Of a stretch of 64,000 nt of DNA, positions 45,582 through 56,211 are shown one piece after another. A program made the position numbers and the translations under genes. Source of the DNA: Biscogniauxia marginata (lineage: Eukaryota > Ascomycota > Sordariomycetes > Xylariales > Xylariaceae); the NCBI GenBank assembly GCA_022695795.1, contig MU404066.1, forward strand, positions 541,814-605,813, in the 5' to 3' direction. The stretch's first letter is position 1. Every line of letters begins with the position of its first letter. The notes beneath the pieces are model-generated. The model searched no databases. It was given only the letters and a program-made list of their open reading frames with translations, and had not been told where the DNA came from.

Positions 45582-47321
45582 ATGGCTTCCAACCAACAGA
45601 ACCAGCTGCTGGCCTTCTTCACCGCCATGGACAACCAGGGAGGAGTTATTGTCAAAGGTGCCTCGTCTAACCCTGATCCCTCCCCCTCCCCATCTGCGCG
45701 TCCCGAACCTATCCGTGCTGATGCCCTTCTCGTCATAGATGCCCCCAAGCTTGATCTTGACCTCTACATATCCAATTACAAAGGTTCGTCACACACCCGC
45801 GCACACGCACGCTCCATTTCTTCCCTTGTCGTCATCACGGCGACTCCGATTGCTTGCGACAATGCCTGATTTCCCTAGGTCGAACCCGCTTCGAGCGACT
45901 CTTGGTCATCGGCCAATGCTCTGTAACCCTGTGTCTGGACGCCTTGAAGGCTGCTATCGTCGAAGCCAAGAAAGGGAAAGATGTCCAGCGCTACCGTGAT
46001 GCTTGGGAGTGCATTCGCACCGCAGCTCCCACCGAACCCGAGGCTCAGTGGGATGATGCTTGGGTCAACGCCACGGAAAGGGCCAACAAATTAGAGACGC
46101 ACCGGCTCGAGGCTGAGCTCAAAGGATACAAGAATAACCTAGTGAAAGAGAGTATTAGGGTATGACCTGTTTTCTCTCTCCTAATGAGTATACTCTCTCG
46201 CCAAATGTGATCGCATGCATATGCTAACTATGCTGCCGCTCAGATTGGCCACCGTGACCTCGGTGAGCACCTGGAGAGTATAGGAGACTTGAACGGAGCT
46301 GCCGATGCATATATCAAAATGCGGCCAGATGCAAGCACGCAGTCCCATATTCTGGATGTGGGCAAGCATATCATCAGCACTATGTTGCAAAAGCGCGATT
46401 GGACAGGCGCACTCGCAAACATCAACAAAGTCCTAGTAGCGAACATGTCAGCTGAGGAACAGAATACCGAGCAGCCGTATCAGAAGATGGTTTCTGGCTT
46501 GGCCTATCTGGGAACGGAAAAGTACCATGAAGCCGCGAGATGCTTTCTAGAGGTGGGTGATCCAGTCGTCTGCCAGCAGTATAACGATATTGCCAGCTCA
46601 AACGACGTCGCTACGTATGGGGGTCTGTTGGCGCTCGCATCCATGGACCGGTTGGAATTGCAGTCCCGGGTTCTAGACAATTCTGCTTTCAGAAACTACC
46701 TCGAGCTAGAGCCCCATATCCGCAAGGCCGTGTCTATGTTCGTCAACGGGAGATACTCAGCATGTCTAGCGATCCTGGAATCGTACCGAGCGGACTATCT
46801 CCTCGACATCTATCTTCAGAAGCATGTGGCTACCATCTTCTCCCTAATCCGCAGCAAATGTATTGTCCAATACTTCTTGCCTTTCTCATGTGTTACCCTG
46901 GATAGTATGAATGCTGCCTTTGCGAAGCCGGATGAGTCTCTGGAGGCCGAACTCATTACAATGATAAAGAGTGGGGCACTAAAAGCACGAATTAACACTA
47001 TTGACAAGGTGAGTTTGGATGACGTGTCTATCTAGGGGTGAAATGAATTATTACTAATGCAGAGGATAATTAAAGCTACTTGTTACGGTCTCGAATGATG
47101 CTCGGGTGGCTATGCAGACCAGAGGTCTAGAGACCGCTAGAACTTACGAACGTGAAGCTTTAGAGCGTATTCGACGGATGAGCCTCGCAGCGGCCGATCT
47201 GGAGGTTAAGGGCCAATCTCGAAAAGCTGCCGGCGCAGGCGGGAGCCTTGCTGGAGTCGGTGACATATGGGCAGACGACAACCGAAGACTATATAATCCT
47301 GGCGAGACGGCCACAGGCTAG
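45582..47321 (+). CDS. CSN1: COP9 signalosome subunit 1
   Basis: PCI-domain subunit of the COP9 signalosome, which removes Nedd8 from cullins and in filamentous fungi affects development and secondary metabolism. Exons 45582-45783, 45879-46159, 46244-47008, 47076-47321; 497 aa. Family blocks: LDLYISNYKGRTRFERLLVIG across intron 1, a helical-repeat region (SIRIGHRDLGEHLESIGDLNGAADAYIKMR spanning intron 2), YLGTEKYHEAARCFLEV, DVATYGGLLALASMDR, and a PCI core with SKCIVQYFLPFSCVTLDSMN. The final exon gives LLVTVSNDARVAMQ, then YEREALERIRRMSLAAADLEV. For intron 3, acceptor TTAAAG (47075) is used because the nearer TGCAG leads to a stop after 11 codons. The first intron donor (GTTCGT) is non-standard but frame and homology require it. 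Convergent with PRP18, 457 bp apart. Confidence 0.93.
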
Positions 47322-47778
47322 CGGCCACGGCGTTTCATTGCTACGAATTTCAGAAAGTAGATGAAAGGACGAGCCCAATGCTATAGCGTCTGATCCAGAC
47401 ATGGGCAGAATTGGCACGGGTTTCATGAATCCTTGCATAGATGATACATATACAGCTATGATATGCCGGGGCCTGTGAGGAATTCAGCACTTCAGCGACA
47501 CCGAGTTTTTTTTTTTGGCAATGCATGCAAGACTGAAAAATGGAGCAGGGTTAAGGCCTAGATCGGCTGGAATAGACACAACATAGTCACAACCCAAGGG
47601 GTGCCTCGAGTCCATCCAGGGTTGATGAGGTATGATTTCAGTAGAAGTCACAATAGGAAAAGCATGGGGAAAAAATAGAAAATAGTAAAGAAACATGAAC
47701 CTCACGATTCATCGGTCATGATTATTATTGGTGTGCCAAGTTTTAATAAATAGACCTCATATGTCAGTTTTATACTCT
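47322..47778. other. convergent spacer CSN1 / PRP18
   Basis: 457 bp of 3' flanking sequence with a T run near 47505. No coding features. Confidence 0.6.
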
Positions 47779-48882
47779 TTATCCCATCAACTGCCTGATA
47801 TCCTCGGGCGGCCAGCGCACCTGGGCGAAGGTCAGGCACCTCTTTATGCTCTGTAGGTACTTGCGAGTGACCTCGTCGCCCATGACGTGGCCCCTCTCGC
47901 CGTTGTGTAGCTTCTCACGGGCGCTCCGCTCGTGGATGCCGACCATGGTGACGCCGATGGGCCAGGCTGCCTTGCCTATGCTCAGGCGCAAGTAGCCATC
48001 ATTGGCATCGACGTAGCGGCGCTCCTGCGCGGCGCGCACGATCTCGACGATGGGGGCCAGGATGTCGTCGTCGAGATCGCCCTTCTCGAACCGCCGAAAC
48101 AGGGGGACCATGTTCTCGCGGCTCGACACCATGGCGTTGACGGCGGCCTTGGCGGCGAACGTAGTAGTGGCAGCGGCGGCGTCCTTCTGCTCGCGAGCCA
48201 GCGCCGCCTCCCACTCGCGCAGCACCATCGTGAAGTACGACGCCAGCTGCCGGAACAGGTACGCGCGCCCGGCCCGGTCCTGCGGCACCGCCGCGTCCAC
48301 CTTCATGTCCTTCTCCTCGAGCAGCCGCAGCGTCGTCGGTATGGGGCCCGCCGTCACGACGGTCGTGAGCCGGCGGTACCGCCGCAGTCGGCTGCGGTGC
48401 GTCTCTCCGAACAGCGTCGCTGGCTCCCCAAGCTCGCGCAGCCGGCGTACGAGCTCCTCGTCCGGTATATCCTCATTTCCGCCTTCGTTGTTACCCTCGT
48501 CGTCGTCGTCGTTGCTATTGGGCGATACTTCGGGCAGCCCGAGCCGCTTCCTGCGCCGGCGCTCCTCTTCTGCGGCCTGCTCCTCGCGCCGGCGCCGCGT
48601 GTCGTCCTCGAGGCGCCGGCGCTTCTCCTCCCGCGCGCGCGACTCCTCCGCCGCCTCCTCGTCCCGACGCCGCTTCTCGGCCGCGCGGGCGGCGCGCTTC
48701 TCTTCTAGCGCCCGCTGCTCGGCGAGGTAGGCCGCTTGGCGCTGGGCTTCGGCCTCGGAGCGCTTGATGTATTTCTTCAACGTGTTGTTGTCATTGCCGT
48801 TGCCGTTGCCGTTGTTGTTCGCGGAGGAGGAGGAGGGCTTTGTTTTGGATATTTCTTTCGACATTAGGGATGCGAAATCCAT
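47779..48882 (-). CDS. PRP18: pre-mRNA splicing factor Prp18
   Basis: Second-step splicing factor of the U5 snRNP. Single exon, 367 aa. Start MDFASLMSKEISKTKP is the family start. Residues about 40-120 are an Arg/Glu-rich helix typical of this protein (AEAQRQAAYLAEQRALEEKR). A PRP4/PRP18 splicing-factor motif follows near 137-172 (EDIPDEELVRRLRELGEPATLFGET), then the conserved Prp18 helical domain from about 205: AYLFRQLASYFTMVLREWE, FEKGDLDDDILAPIVEIV, and the signature AAWPIGVTMVGIHERSAREK, ending in RKYLQSIKRCLTFAQVRWPP. The gene is very G+C-rich, which leaves long open frames on the opposite strand; those are shadows. Divergent from SAP18. Confidence 0.95.
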   Translation of the reverse strand: MDFASLMSKEISKTKPSSSSANNNGNGNGNDNNTLKKYIKRSEAEAQRQAAYLAEQRALEEKRAARAAEKRRRDEEAAEESRAREEKRRRLEDDTRRRREEQAAEEERRRRKRLGLPEVSPNSNDDDDEGNNEGGNEDIPDEELVRRLRELGEPATLFGETHRSRLRRYRRLTTVVTAGPIPTTLRLLEEKDMKVDAAVPQDRAGRAYLFRQLASYFTMVLREWEAALAREQKDAAAATTTFAAKAAVNAMVSSRENMVPLFRRFEKGDLDDDILAPIVEIVRAAQERRYVDANDGYLRLSIGKAAWPIGVTMVGIHERSAREKLHNGERGHVMGDEVTRKYLQSIKRCLTFAQVRWPPEDIRQLMG

Positions 48883-49060
48883 GTTGGGCAGCGGATAGGG
48901 GATTCGGCCCAGGTAGGTGGGTAAGTAGGTAGGTAGAGACGACGTAGTGTGTAAGTGGGTGTGATAGGTTGTTTTTATTATGATTAATTAGGTGGGGCTG
49001 CTTTTCTCGCACGGTAAATGAGGTAATTGTCAAATCAGATCTAAGGAAGGTATCTTGGCG

Positions 49061-49087
49061 GGTAGGTAGGTAGGTAGGTAGGTAGGT
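49061..49087. repeat. (GGTA)n microsatellite
   Basis: Nearly seven perfect GGTA units; the purest example of the motif scattered through intergenic DNA in this window. Confidence 0.9.
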
Positions 49088-49620
49088 TATGTTTCGTTGT
49101 TGCGATGGGGTGGTTGAAAAACGCTGGCGGAAAATGTTAGGCAGTGGGGGTTTGTTGATGTTGACGTTGACAATTTAATTCGGCGGAACAAAGAGCCGCA
49201 GGGTAAGGTAACTTTTGAAAAATCAAAAATTAAAAGGGAATCCAAGTTGTCGGAAGTTTTAAGCTTGCGGGACGCGGTGATGAGCTTCCCAGGTTCTTAC
49301 ACAGCCACACTCGACAAAAGCTTGCTTCAACCGTCCACCTCTCTTTCCCCGTCTCGTCTAATCAAAAGTTGGAGACCTTCTTGAGAATTCGATTGGATCG
49401 GATAATGTGACTAATTCGGTACTACTGTATAATAAACTTATCCGACAAGAAGCAGCGACAGCTCTTACTACTTCGCCGAGAGCCTTCCTCCCTCTTACAC
49501 GCTAACGCTACAACACAATGACCTGAGATATACACCGGCAAGTCTTTCCTGTAAAAGACATATCGCCCGGGAGAGGGGACGCAACATTGAGCCAGAGAAG
49601 AACAGGACCTACCCACTTAG

Positions 49621-49685
49621 TCATCATCGTCATCGTCATCGTCATCGTCACCACCACCACCACCACCACCACTACCATCATCATC
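49621..49685 (+). repeat. TCATCG / CAC trinucleotide array in SAP18 leader
   Basis: Repeated GTCATC units followed by about ten CAC/CCA units and TCATCATC, ending directly at the SAP18 start codon. No ATG occurs within it, so the leader does not present an earlier start. Confidence 0.85.
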
Positions 49686-50666
49686 ATGGATCGCCATGAG
49701 ACATCTCCCTTCATGCTGCAGCTCTTCTATAGGACTGGCGCTTTCCACAGGTAAATACAGGTCTATCTCTACGATATCTAAAAGTTACATAATAACCCTG
49801 CGAAACCACCCACCTCCAGACCAGACGAATTCACCACGACGCCGCTACCCCCACACCTAACCCTACACACCTGGCCCAACTGCACACTCGCCGAGCTTTC
49901 CCACTACCTTGCCGCCTCCGACACCTCCATCCTGCCCAACCCGGCCATCGGCACGCGCCTCGCTTTTCGCCTCATCTTCCCGGACACACGGGCAGGTCGC
50001 GGCTCCTCATCCTCGGCCTCGGGCCCCCACCATCACCGCCATGCCGCACCGTCGGCGACGCCGCGCTACATGGTGAAGGAACTTGGCAGCATCGTGATAG
50101 GCGACGGCGGGTCCGGACTCGACACAGACAACACGGATGTCGCGGGGACGCTTGACATCGACATCGATGACGCCAACAACATTATCCATAACAACGGCGA
50201 CAGCGGCCATACTGGCCATACTAATAGTAATAGTAATAGCAATAGCAGTAGAGACGCCGATAAGACGCTCGCCGAGGCGCGCTTCGTCGTCGGCGATTAT
50301 GTCTCTTGCGCCATACTGCCGCCCCTGCTGGACGGGTCCGTGGCTCCGGCGTCGAGCGCGCGTATGGGACGGGGGGCCGGGGCGGGCGAGTCGAGGGTTG
50401 CGGTCGGGCGGGCGCCCGGGATAGGGTTAGGGGGAGGAGGAGGTGGTGGTGGTGGTGGGGGAATAGGCGTGAGGGACAGGGAGAACGGGTATGGGTACGG
50501 CTTCGGACGACACGGGAGGGGACGGGGAGGTGGGGGAAGGGGTAGTGGGGGCGGCGGTACTGGTGTTGGTGCTGGTGGTGTGCCTATGGGCGAGTGGAGG
50601 AGAGGGGAGAGATTACCTGACATACCGCCCTCTAGTCGGGGGAGATCTGGACGGGGAAGATATTGA
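49686..50666 (+). CDS. SAP18: Sin3-associated polypeptide SAP18
   Basis: Adaptor of the Sin3 histone deacetylase complex, in other eukaryotes also part of the splicing-linked ASAP complex. Exons 49686-49750 and 49820-50666; 303 aa. The ubiquitin-like SAP18 fold is recognised from PFMLQLFYRTGAFHRPDEF (across the intron), PPHLTLHTWPNCTLAELSHY, IGTRLAFRLIFPD, RYMVKELGSIVIGDGG and EARFVVGDYVSCAILPP. Two insertions stand out: an Asp/Asn/Ser-rich loop (about residues 115-155) before TLAEARFVVGDY, and a glycine/arginine-rich C-terminal tail with a run of 11 Gly and repeated GRGRGG-like units, absent from short SAP18 proteins of animals. Fungal homologues commonly have such a tail. Divergent from PRP18. 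Confidence 0.93.
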
Positions 50667-52781
50667 AACGAACCGACGACGAAGATGGTTCGGCTCTCTG
50701 GATTAGGGTGGATCGGGCCAAGCCAGGTCAGGTCAGATCAGGCGATTTACATTGTTTCCAAGGAGAGGGGGGGCGTTTTTGTGGGGCTAGCATTTGCTTA
50801 TAGGAGGCGGGAGTTGAACAACGGGAGTCAAATACTTCAATGGAAATAATTTATTTTCCCTCTTGTTTTCTCGGTCATGAAACTCCCTGTTTGAAAATGG
50901 AAAATAAGAGGAGGGGCCTCTGGCAGATAAATTGTAGTTTCTAGGTCAGGGTCTACCTATATATATGCAATTAATCGGGGCGTTGGACGGCCTTCGTAAG
51001 TTCGAAAAAAAAACTAAAAAACTGAAATACCTACCCTTCACGTACTCGGCCTTATTAACTCCTAGTTGCATGCTCGTTTTATTTCCTACGTAGCGCACTT
51101 TTCTGCAGGCTGTGCCATTTATACCTAGACCTAGGCACTTAACTAAGAAGACATAGTTAGCAACCCGAATCGGCTTAAGTCAACCTCGCAATTGACATCT
51201 CGATTTTGGGAAAGTGATATTACATATATATGTGTATAACCGGTTGAAATACGACTGATTTATTGTTCAGAGTGCCTTATAGATGTAACTTCTGTTCTTC
51301 TCTGTGTATGTTGTATTGGTATCTATATAAAAAATATCGTCAACACAGATCTCGTACATAAGATCTGACAACTACTCAAAAATACTTTACGAGGATGCCT
51401 GATATCATTGAATGCTTATGGTCATATCTATGAAAGGGATAGGACGAGAGAGCTGAAGACCCAACCCCTCAATCTTGATGAGAAGCCACTACATAGCTTA
51501 CGCTCGACTCATAAGTGAGAACTAGATGGGTAATGAAATGCCTCCCGTCAGGCCAGGCGAACATTCAATCATCTCCAGAGTTCGAAACGATTCTTAAGAA
51601 AGTACCGGACGTAGAAAGGAGGAAGTATTAAATGTAATTAATAGGGGCTGATGTTTTTAGAGACCGTGAATAAAGGAGACCAGGACTTGCCTCAGAGAAA
51701 GAATCGTCAAGAGCCTCCGCAGGCACCAATTATTTCCAATACTGGAAATATATGTTATGAATAGATGATGCAAAGAGGTTTTGACGGCAATTATTCCTAT
51801 ATGAGAGTGCTGGAATCTTTGCTATCTCACACCCTACACCCCCAAGCTTCGCCATCCTACCGCGACTGAGTACTTAGTTCTGAGAAAGATATTAAGTCAT
51901 TTCTCCAAATCATCATATAGCACCCCCAAGGGGACAAAGTCTTGGCTCGTCTCTAAAAGCAATCTGATCCTTCCCAGTGACGTCCCTTTAAGCACCACAG
52001 CCCGGTAGCTGTTGTGGGGGGCGTAGTAAGCAACACGTATGGCCATTTATTCCCTAGTCTTTAGTATATATCTTCGATTTGTGGGATTTACGTGTAAGTA
52101 AGCATGTAAGCCTCAAATCTCATGCCCGTTCCCGTCCCAATTATACCGCACGCACCCCATAACTTGGGTATTCATTGTTCTAACCTTAGCATAGTTGCGT
52201 CTATCTCATTACATCAGCCCCCCTCCTTTCAACTGTAGAGGTACCGATCGATCAAGACGGAGAGTCCGGGGCTGAGAATAGACAGATACGAAATTGCTCA
52301 CTGGCTAGAGACGGTGGCGGTTCCTGCGGTCATGTCAAGCACCTTCGTCACTTTAATTCACGCCATTATGATCACGAATCTCGTAATATGATGCCCATAT
52401 CCTCTATGTCTAATATTATGATTTGTTACCTAGGAACATTTCAATCCTTCAAGGAGGGGACGAGACCCCAATAATCAAGGGAGCTATCAAGTTGAATCGA
52501 AATCTTCGAGAGTAACACAACTATCTGATTAACAGATCGCTAGATAAAATTGACCAAATGTGGCTATAATCGTCTGATTCTGGCAGATTAATATCTCTCC
52601 TGGTATATAGCGAGCGCATTGGCAATTTTATGCTACAACCATATAGACCTCAGCAAATACTCAAATCATGCGGGACAAAAAGTCTGTTAGTCAATGTTCT
52701 TCATGAATTGCTGTCGAGCATCCAATAATATGTACTCATCGGCCCGTGCTCCTTTCTCCTTTGGTTTCGACGTCTCTCTCT
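50667..52781. other. 2.1-kb gene-free region
   Basis: Between the 3' ends of SAP18 (plus) and the NDUFB4-like gene (minus). AT-rich, with no frame above about 60 codons except at the right edge, where the last exon of the next gene begins. No recognised non-coding RNA. Confidence 0.55.
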
Positions 52782-53281
52782 TCAGTACTCGGATATAAGA
52801 TCGCCCTTTCGCTTCGCTCGAAATTGCCATTTCCCCTATCCACACACCTCCTGTTAGTGACCATACTCCTCGGTTCGACACATACCGGCGTTTCCACGGA
52901 GGAAACTCACATCTGTCTGGTACGCGACCAGACCGAGGACACCCGGCACGGCGACGAGGAGCACGAAGTTGAAGACGCTCGTCCGCGGGGTCCATCGGAA
53001 GTACTTGTGTCGGTTTAAATTTGTGCCTGCCGAGAGGAGTGAGAGAGGAGTCAGAGAGGAAGAAGCAAACTCGCGCCACGTTTTTCGTCGCAGAAGCCGG
53101 TCTGCAGATCTCATTCCGTGCATGGAGGTGCGGGAGGATGTTGGGACTTACTCGCTAGCTTCTGGATGGCCGGGTCGATCGCCACACCTGAGTTTGAAAT
53201 GTTAGCTTCTGGTATCTGCGCGATTGAAGTGGTAATTCGCTCGTGGGGAGTATACATACGGTAATGCTCTAGCCCACCCAT
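52782..53281 (-). CDS. NADH:ubiquinone oxidoreductase subunit, NDUFB4/B15-like
   Basis: Small accessory subunit of mitochondrial complex I. Four exons (minus) 53281-53260, 53187-53152, 53026-52911, 52835-52782; 75 aa, phases consistent. Reads MGGLEHYRVAIDPAIQKLAS, TNLNRHKYFRWTPRTSVFNF, a single transmembrane helix (VLLVAVPGVLGLVAYQTD), and GKWQFRAKRKGDLISEY. This matches the fungal form, with the conserved KYFRWTPRT before the helix and FRAKRKGD after it. The gene is easy to miss: exon 1 is 22 nt and no single open frame exceeds a few dozen real codons. Divergent from the GST gene, 481 bp apart. Confidence 0.9.
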
Positions 53282-53762
53282 CTTGATAGAAGTAGGCAGT
53301 CGCCACGCGCTGTAGGGTGGTGGTTATACGATTATTTTCGGGGGAGTTGGTCGTTTCGACTGCAGTGCGAATTGAATGGAGCAATTGAAGTTGACGTTGT
53401 TGGTCTCTGGGCGGCTTGTGGATTTGGCGGGGGCGCCACAGCGATTCGAGCCACATGTGGCTACCTACCACGGGCTAGGTACATAGGTACGGGCACAGGT
53501 ATGGCACTGACAGCCCGTACCCGCTGACCTACATACCTAATGGATATGTACCTACCCGCCTACCTACATAAGGTGTTTCCTTGTACGTGCATACCTAGGT
53601 GTACCTAGTACACTAGATTTACCAACCTCGGCATGTACGAATCATAGATGAGGTATAAAAGCAAAGCACTGGACTAAGAGTGACAGCCTACATATCTCCG
53701 ACATATCTCTCAACATAAAAATAGTAAGACTAGGCAAATTCGTCGATTACATCTTCTTAACC
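53282..53762. promoter_or_regulatory. divergent promoter region NDUFB4-like / GST
   Basis: 481 bp with a dense GGTA/TACC cluster at about 53465-53620. On the plus strand TATAAAAG at 53654-53661 is a strong TATA box about 105 bp before the GST start. Confidence 0.6.
53654..53661 (+). promoter_or_regulatory. TATA box of GST gene
   Basis: TATAAAAG about 105 bp upstream of ATG 53763, a normal distance for fungal TATA elements. Confidence 0.6.
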
Positions 53763-54616
53763 ATGGCGTCTGAAGAACAACCGAAAATCAAGCTATACTG
53801 GTATGTCAAAGATTCATTATATTATTAGACACGTCGCATCATGCTGTTTGCGACTGACAGGCTGTTAGGCTAGAGCAGTCCCGGGCTCAGAATATACTAT
53901 GGCTGTTGGAAGAGCTTAAACTGCCGTATGAGCTTGAGACATTTCATCGGGTCAATATGTTGGCCCCACCCGAGCTGAAGAAAATCCACCCGCTCGGCAA
54001 GTCGCCCGTGATCGCTGTCACGCCGCCGGGCTCTACAGAGCCCATCGTCCTAGCTGAAAGCGGCTTCATCACACAGTACTTGAGCGAGCATTTTGCCCAG
54101 GGCACCACCTTGGTACCAAAGCGCTGGAAGGACGGCCAGGAGGGCAAGGTGGGCGGCGAGACCGAGCAATGGCTTAGGTGGCAGTACTACCTTCATTACG
54201 TCGAGGGGTCACTGATGTCCATGCTAGTCATGGCGATGGTCTTGGGGACGCTCAAGAGTCCTAACATCCCCTTCTTCATTCGCCCGTTGACGTCTCTGGT
54301 AGCCAACCAGATCTTTTCGAAACTGGTGTTTCCCAACGCAAAGGCGCACCTCAGCTTCCTGGAAAAGCAGCTCGAGACCTCGGGTGGCGACTATATCTGC
54401 GGCGCGGACCTGACGTCGGCAGATATCCTGCTCAGCTTCGGGTTGATTGCCGCCAAGGACAGGTTCGAGGCCTTTGGCACGTGGGAGGCCGGCGGCCCCA
54501 AGGCACTCTTCCCCAACGTCTTCGCCTATATCGATAGGCTGGCGTCGCACCCCGGGTATAAGAGATCAGCGGAGAAGATCAAGGAGATTGATTCATCCTT
54601 TGGTATCGCATTTTAA
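53763..54616 (+). CDS. glutathione S-transferase
   Basis: Exons 53763-53800 and 53869-54616; 261 aa. N-terminal thioredoxin-like domain: IKLYWLEQSRAQNILWLLEEL (across the intron; the Ser of QSRA sits where many classes place the catalytic residue), HPLGKSPVIAVTPPG with the cis-Pro, and the glutathione-binding ESGFITQYLSEHF. The alpha-helical C-terminal domain follows, with YICGADLTSADILLSFGL (N-capping box S/T-x-x-D) and PNVFAYIDRLASHPGYKRS. The single-copy soluble form resembles fungal GSTs that include microsomal-like or Gtt1-type members; the C-terminal domain has a hydrophobic stretch (MSMLVMAMVLGTL) suggestive of Gtt1. Likely detoxification of electrophiles; substrate unknown. Upstream TATA box supports an inducible promoter. 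Confidence 0.92.
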
Positions 54617-56211
54617 GATGATGGCTTGGCTCGGGACCAGGATAAAGATGGTGGGAGTTCAACTTGTCCAAGCTCAATTGTCTGAATATTTATTTCATAC
54701 CTATGCCTAGTACATCCTTTAAAGTGCATTTCAAGTTATCTGTTCATAGATATGGCTGTTCACGTAACTGGGCAAATGTCTCGAAAACTATCTCGACTCG
54801 AGTCTGCAAGCGTCTTGTCTCGTGCATTTCAAAGATAAAAAAAAAGGAAAAATCCTCTGACATGTACTAAGTCAGCTAACAGTTTACACATCTTATTTCC
54901 ACAGGAATCTTTCCATGGTTGAGACATAACGGGTATTTTAGCCTAGGTACCTAAGGTAGGTAATAATTAAGAAAATCCCACCCGGCCTTGGCGCACAAGA
55001 ATTGGCATTCGGAGAAAAGTAACTAGTTGATCTACCTACCAAAGAGCCGGAAGCGAGTCTTTAGTCGCAGTGGCAGTGGCGGGCTAACTCTACTGCCTCA
55101 ATGTCGTAATGATGATTGACCCTAACTTATAGTATCTAGATCCGTTAGACTTGGTGGTTACTTACATGTCACTTACACGTTACTACCCAATGCATGTTTC
55201 TAACTACCTTACTAATCTATATACTTTGCTTTACCTAGATTGCTCAAAGTTCAAGGTTGATCGAGCTGGATACTCAATGACGTCACGTCTGATCTTGTCC
55301 AATCCACGCCATTCCTTCAATCCTACAGGACGAATCCCTCACCCCAGCCTACCTGTTACGTGCATTGTCGACAAAAATCATCGCGGTGTAATCGCAAAGA
55401 AATCAGCAGGAAAGAAAGGATGGGGAGAAGTTAGAATGCAGTGCGACAGATAGAAAGCTTAAGCTTATCTAAATTATGTACCTCGGTAGGTATGGATACG
55501 CGTATACGGGGGTTGGTTGCGGCTGCAGACTTAGCATGTGCTTAATCTACATGCATGTATGCAACCTTAGGTAGGTACCTATGTAGAGTAAAATCCGTTG
55601 GCTGGTTTAGGTAGCAATGACTGTAATTTGGCAGCGGTGGACAAAGACCTTGCACTGGTCCCTTCTCTTTGTATTATCGGGGCCGTTCCAATGGTATTTT
55701 ATTGCTGGCCGACTAGCAGGTACCTAGAAGGTGGCACTGATTGCACCTTTTTAAAAATGAAATTTAAACATGTTGCCTGCTGTTCTTCTCCCCCCCTGCT
55801 ACATACCTACATACCTACCTACATATCCATGTATGCATGTACTTCGCTGTGTATAAACAACACACGAATCCCCGAGTTTCTAATCCACCGTCTAAGTGGC
55901 AGCACCAGAAATCCGCACTCGTTTTTTTCTTATCTCTCAAGCCCGACTCGTCCTGCGCTGCTTACAGATGTCTCGGTAACTCCAATTCCACCGATTTCCA
56001 CTGCATCTGAAAGAAAAGAAAAGAACCGGTCCAGCTTTCAGCAACCAACTAGAACTACCCGGCACTTCCGGGTGTCGATACTCAACGCTAGTCATTTGTA
56101 GGATATTCTTATGCCAGATGCTGTGCCACCAGCATCTACCCAAGTCCTTCCAGCCCCGGGTCACGACATTCTTCATAAACCTCAACCGTCTTTCTTCTTT
56201 AATTGGTTAAC
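54617..56211. other. intergenic region upstream of hydrolase
   Basis: About 1.6 kb with several GGTA/TACC and TACATACC clusters (54940-54965, 55485-55590, 55800-55830). The frame at 55598-56101 (plus) lacks an ATG at its start and any family mark. No supported gene. Confidence 0.55.

Larger units (their letters stand above)
48883..49685. promoter_or_regulatory. divergent promoter region PRP18 / SAP18
   Basis: 803 bp between divergent starts. It contains GGTAGGTAGG tracts at about 48911-48935 and 49061-49087, and a TCATCG/CAC trinucleotide array from 49621 up to the SAP18 start. Confidence 0.5.

Noticed and set aside
47932..48708. 258-codon plus-strand frame opposite PRP18
   Set aside because: Shadow of a G+C-rich coding exon.
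53906..53908. Start of GST at the internal ATG
   Set aside because: It would remove the first half of the thioredoxin-like domain; the upstream exon supplies it.
55598..56101. 167-codon plus-strand frame
   Set aside because: Starts at a non-ATG codon, has irregular composition and overlaps low-complexity TACATACC repeats.
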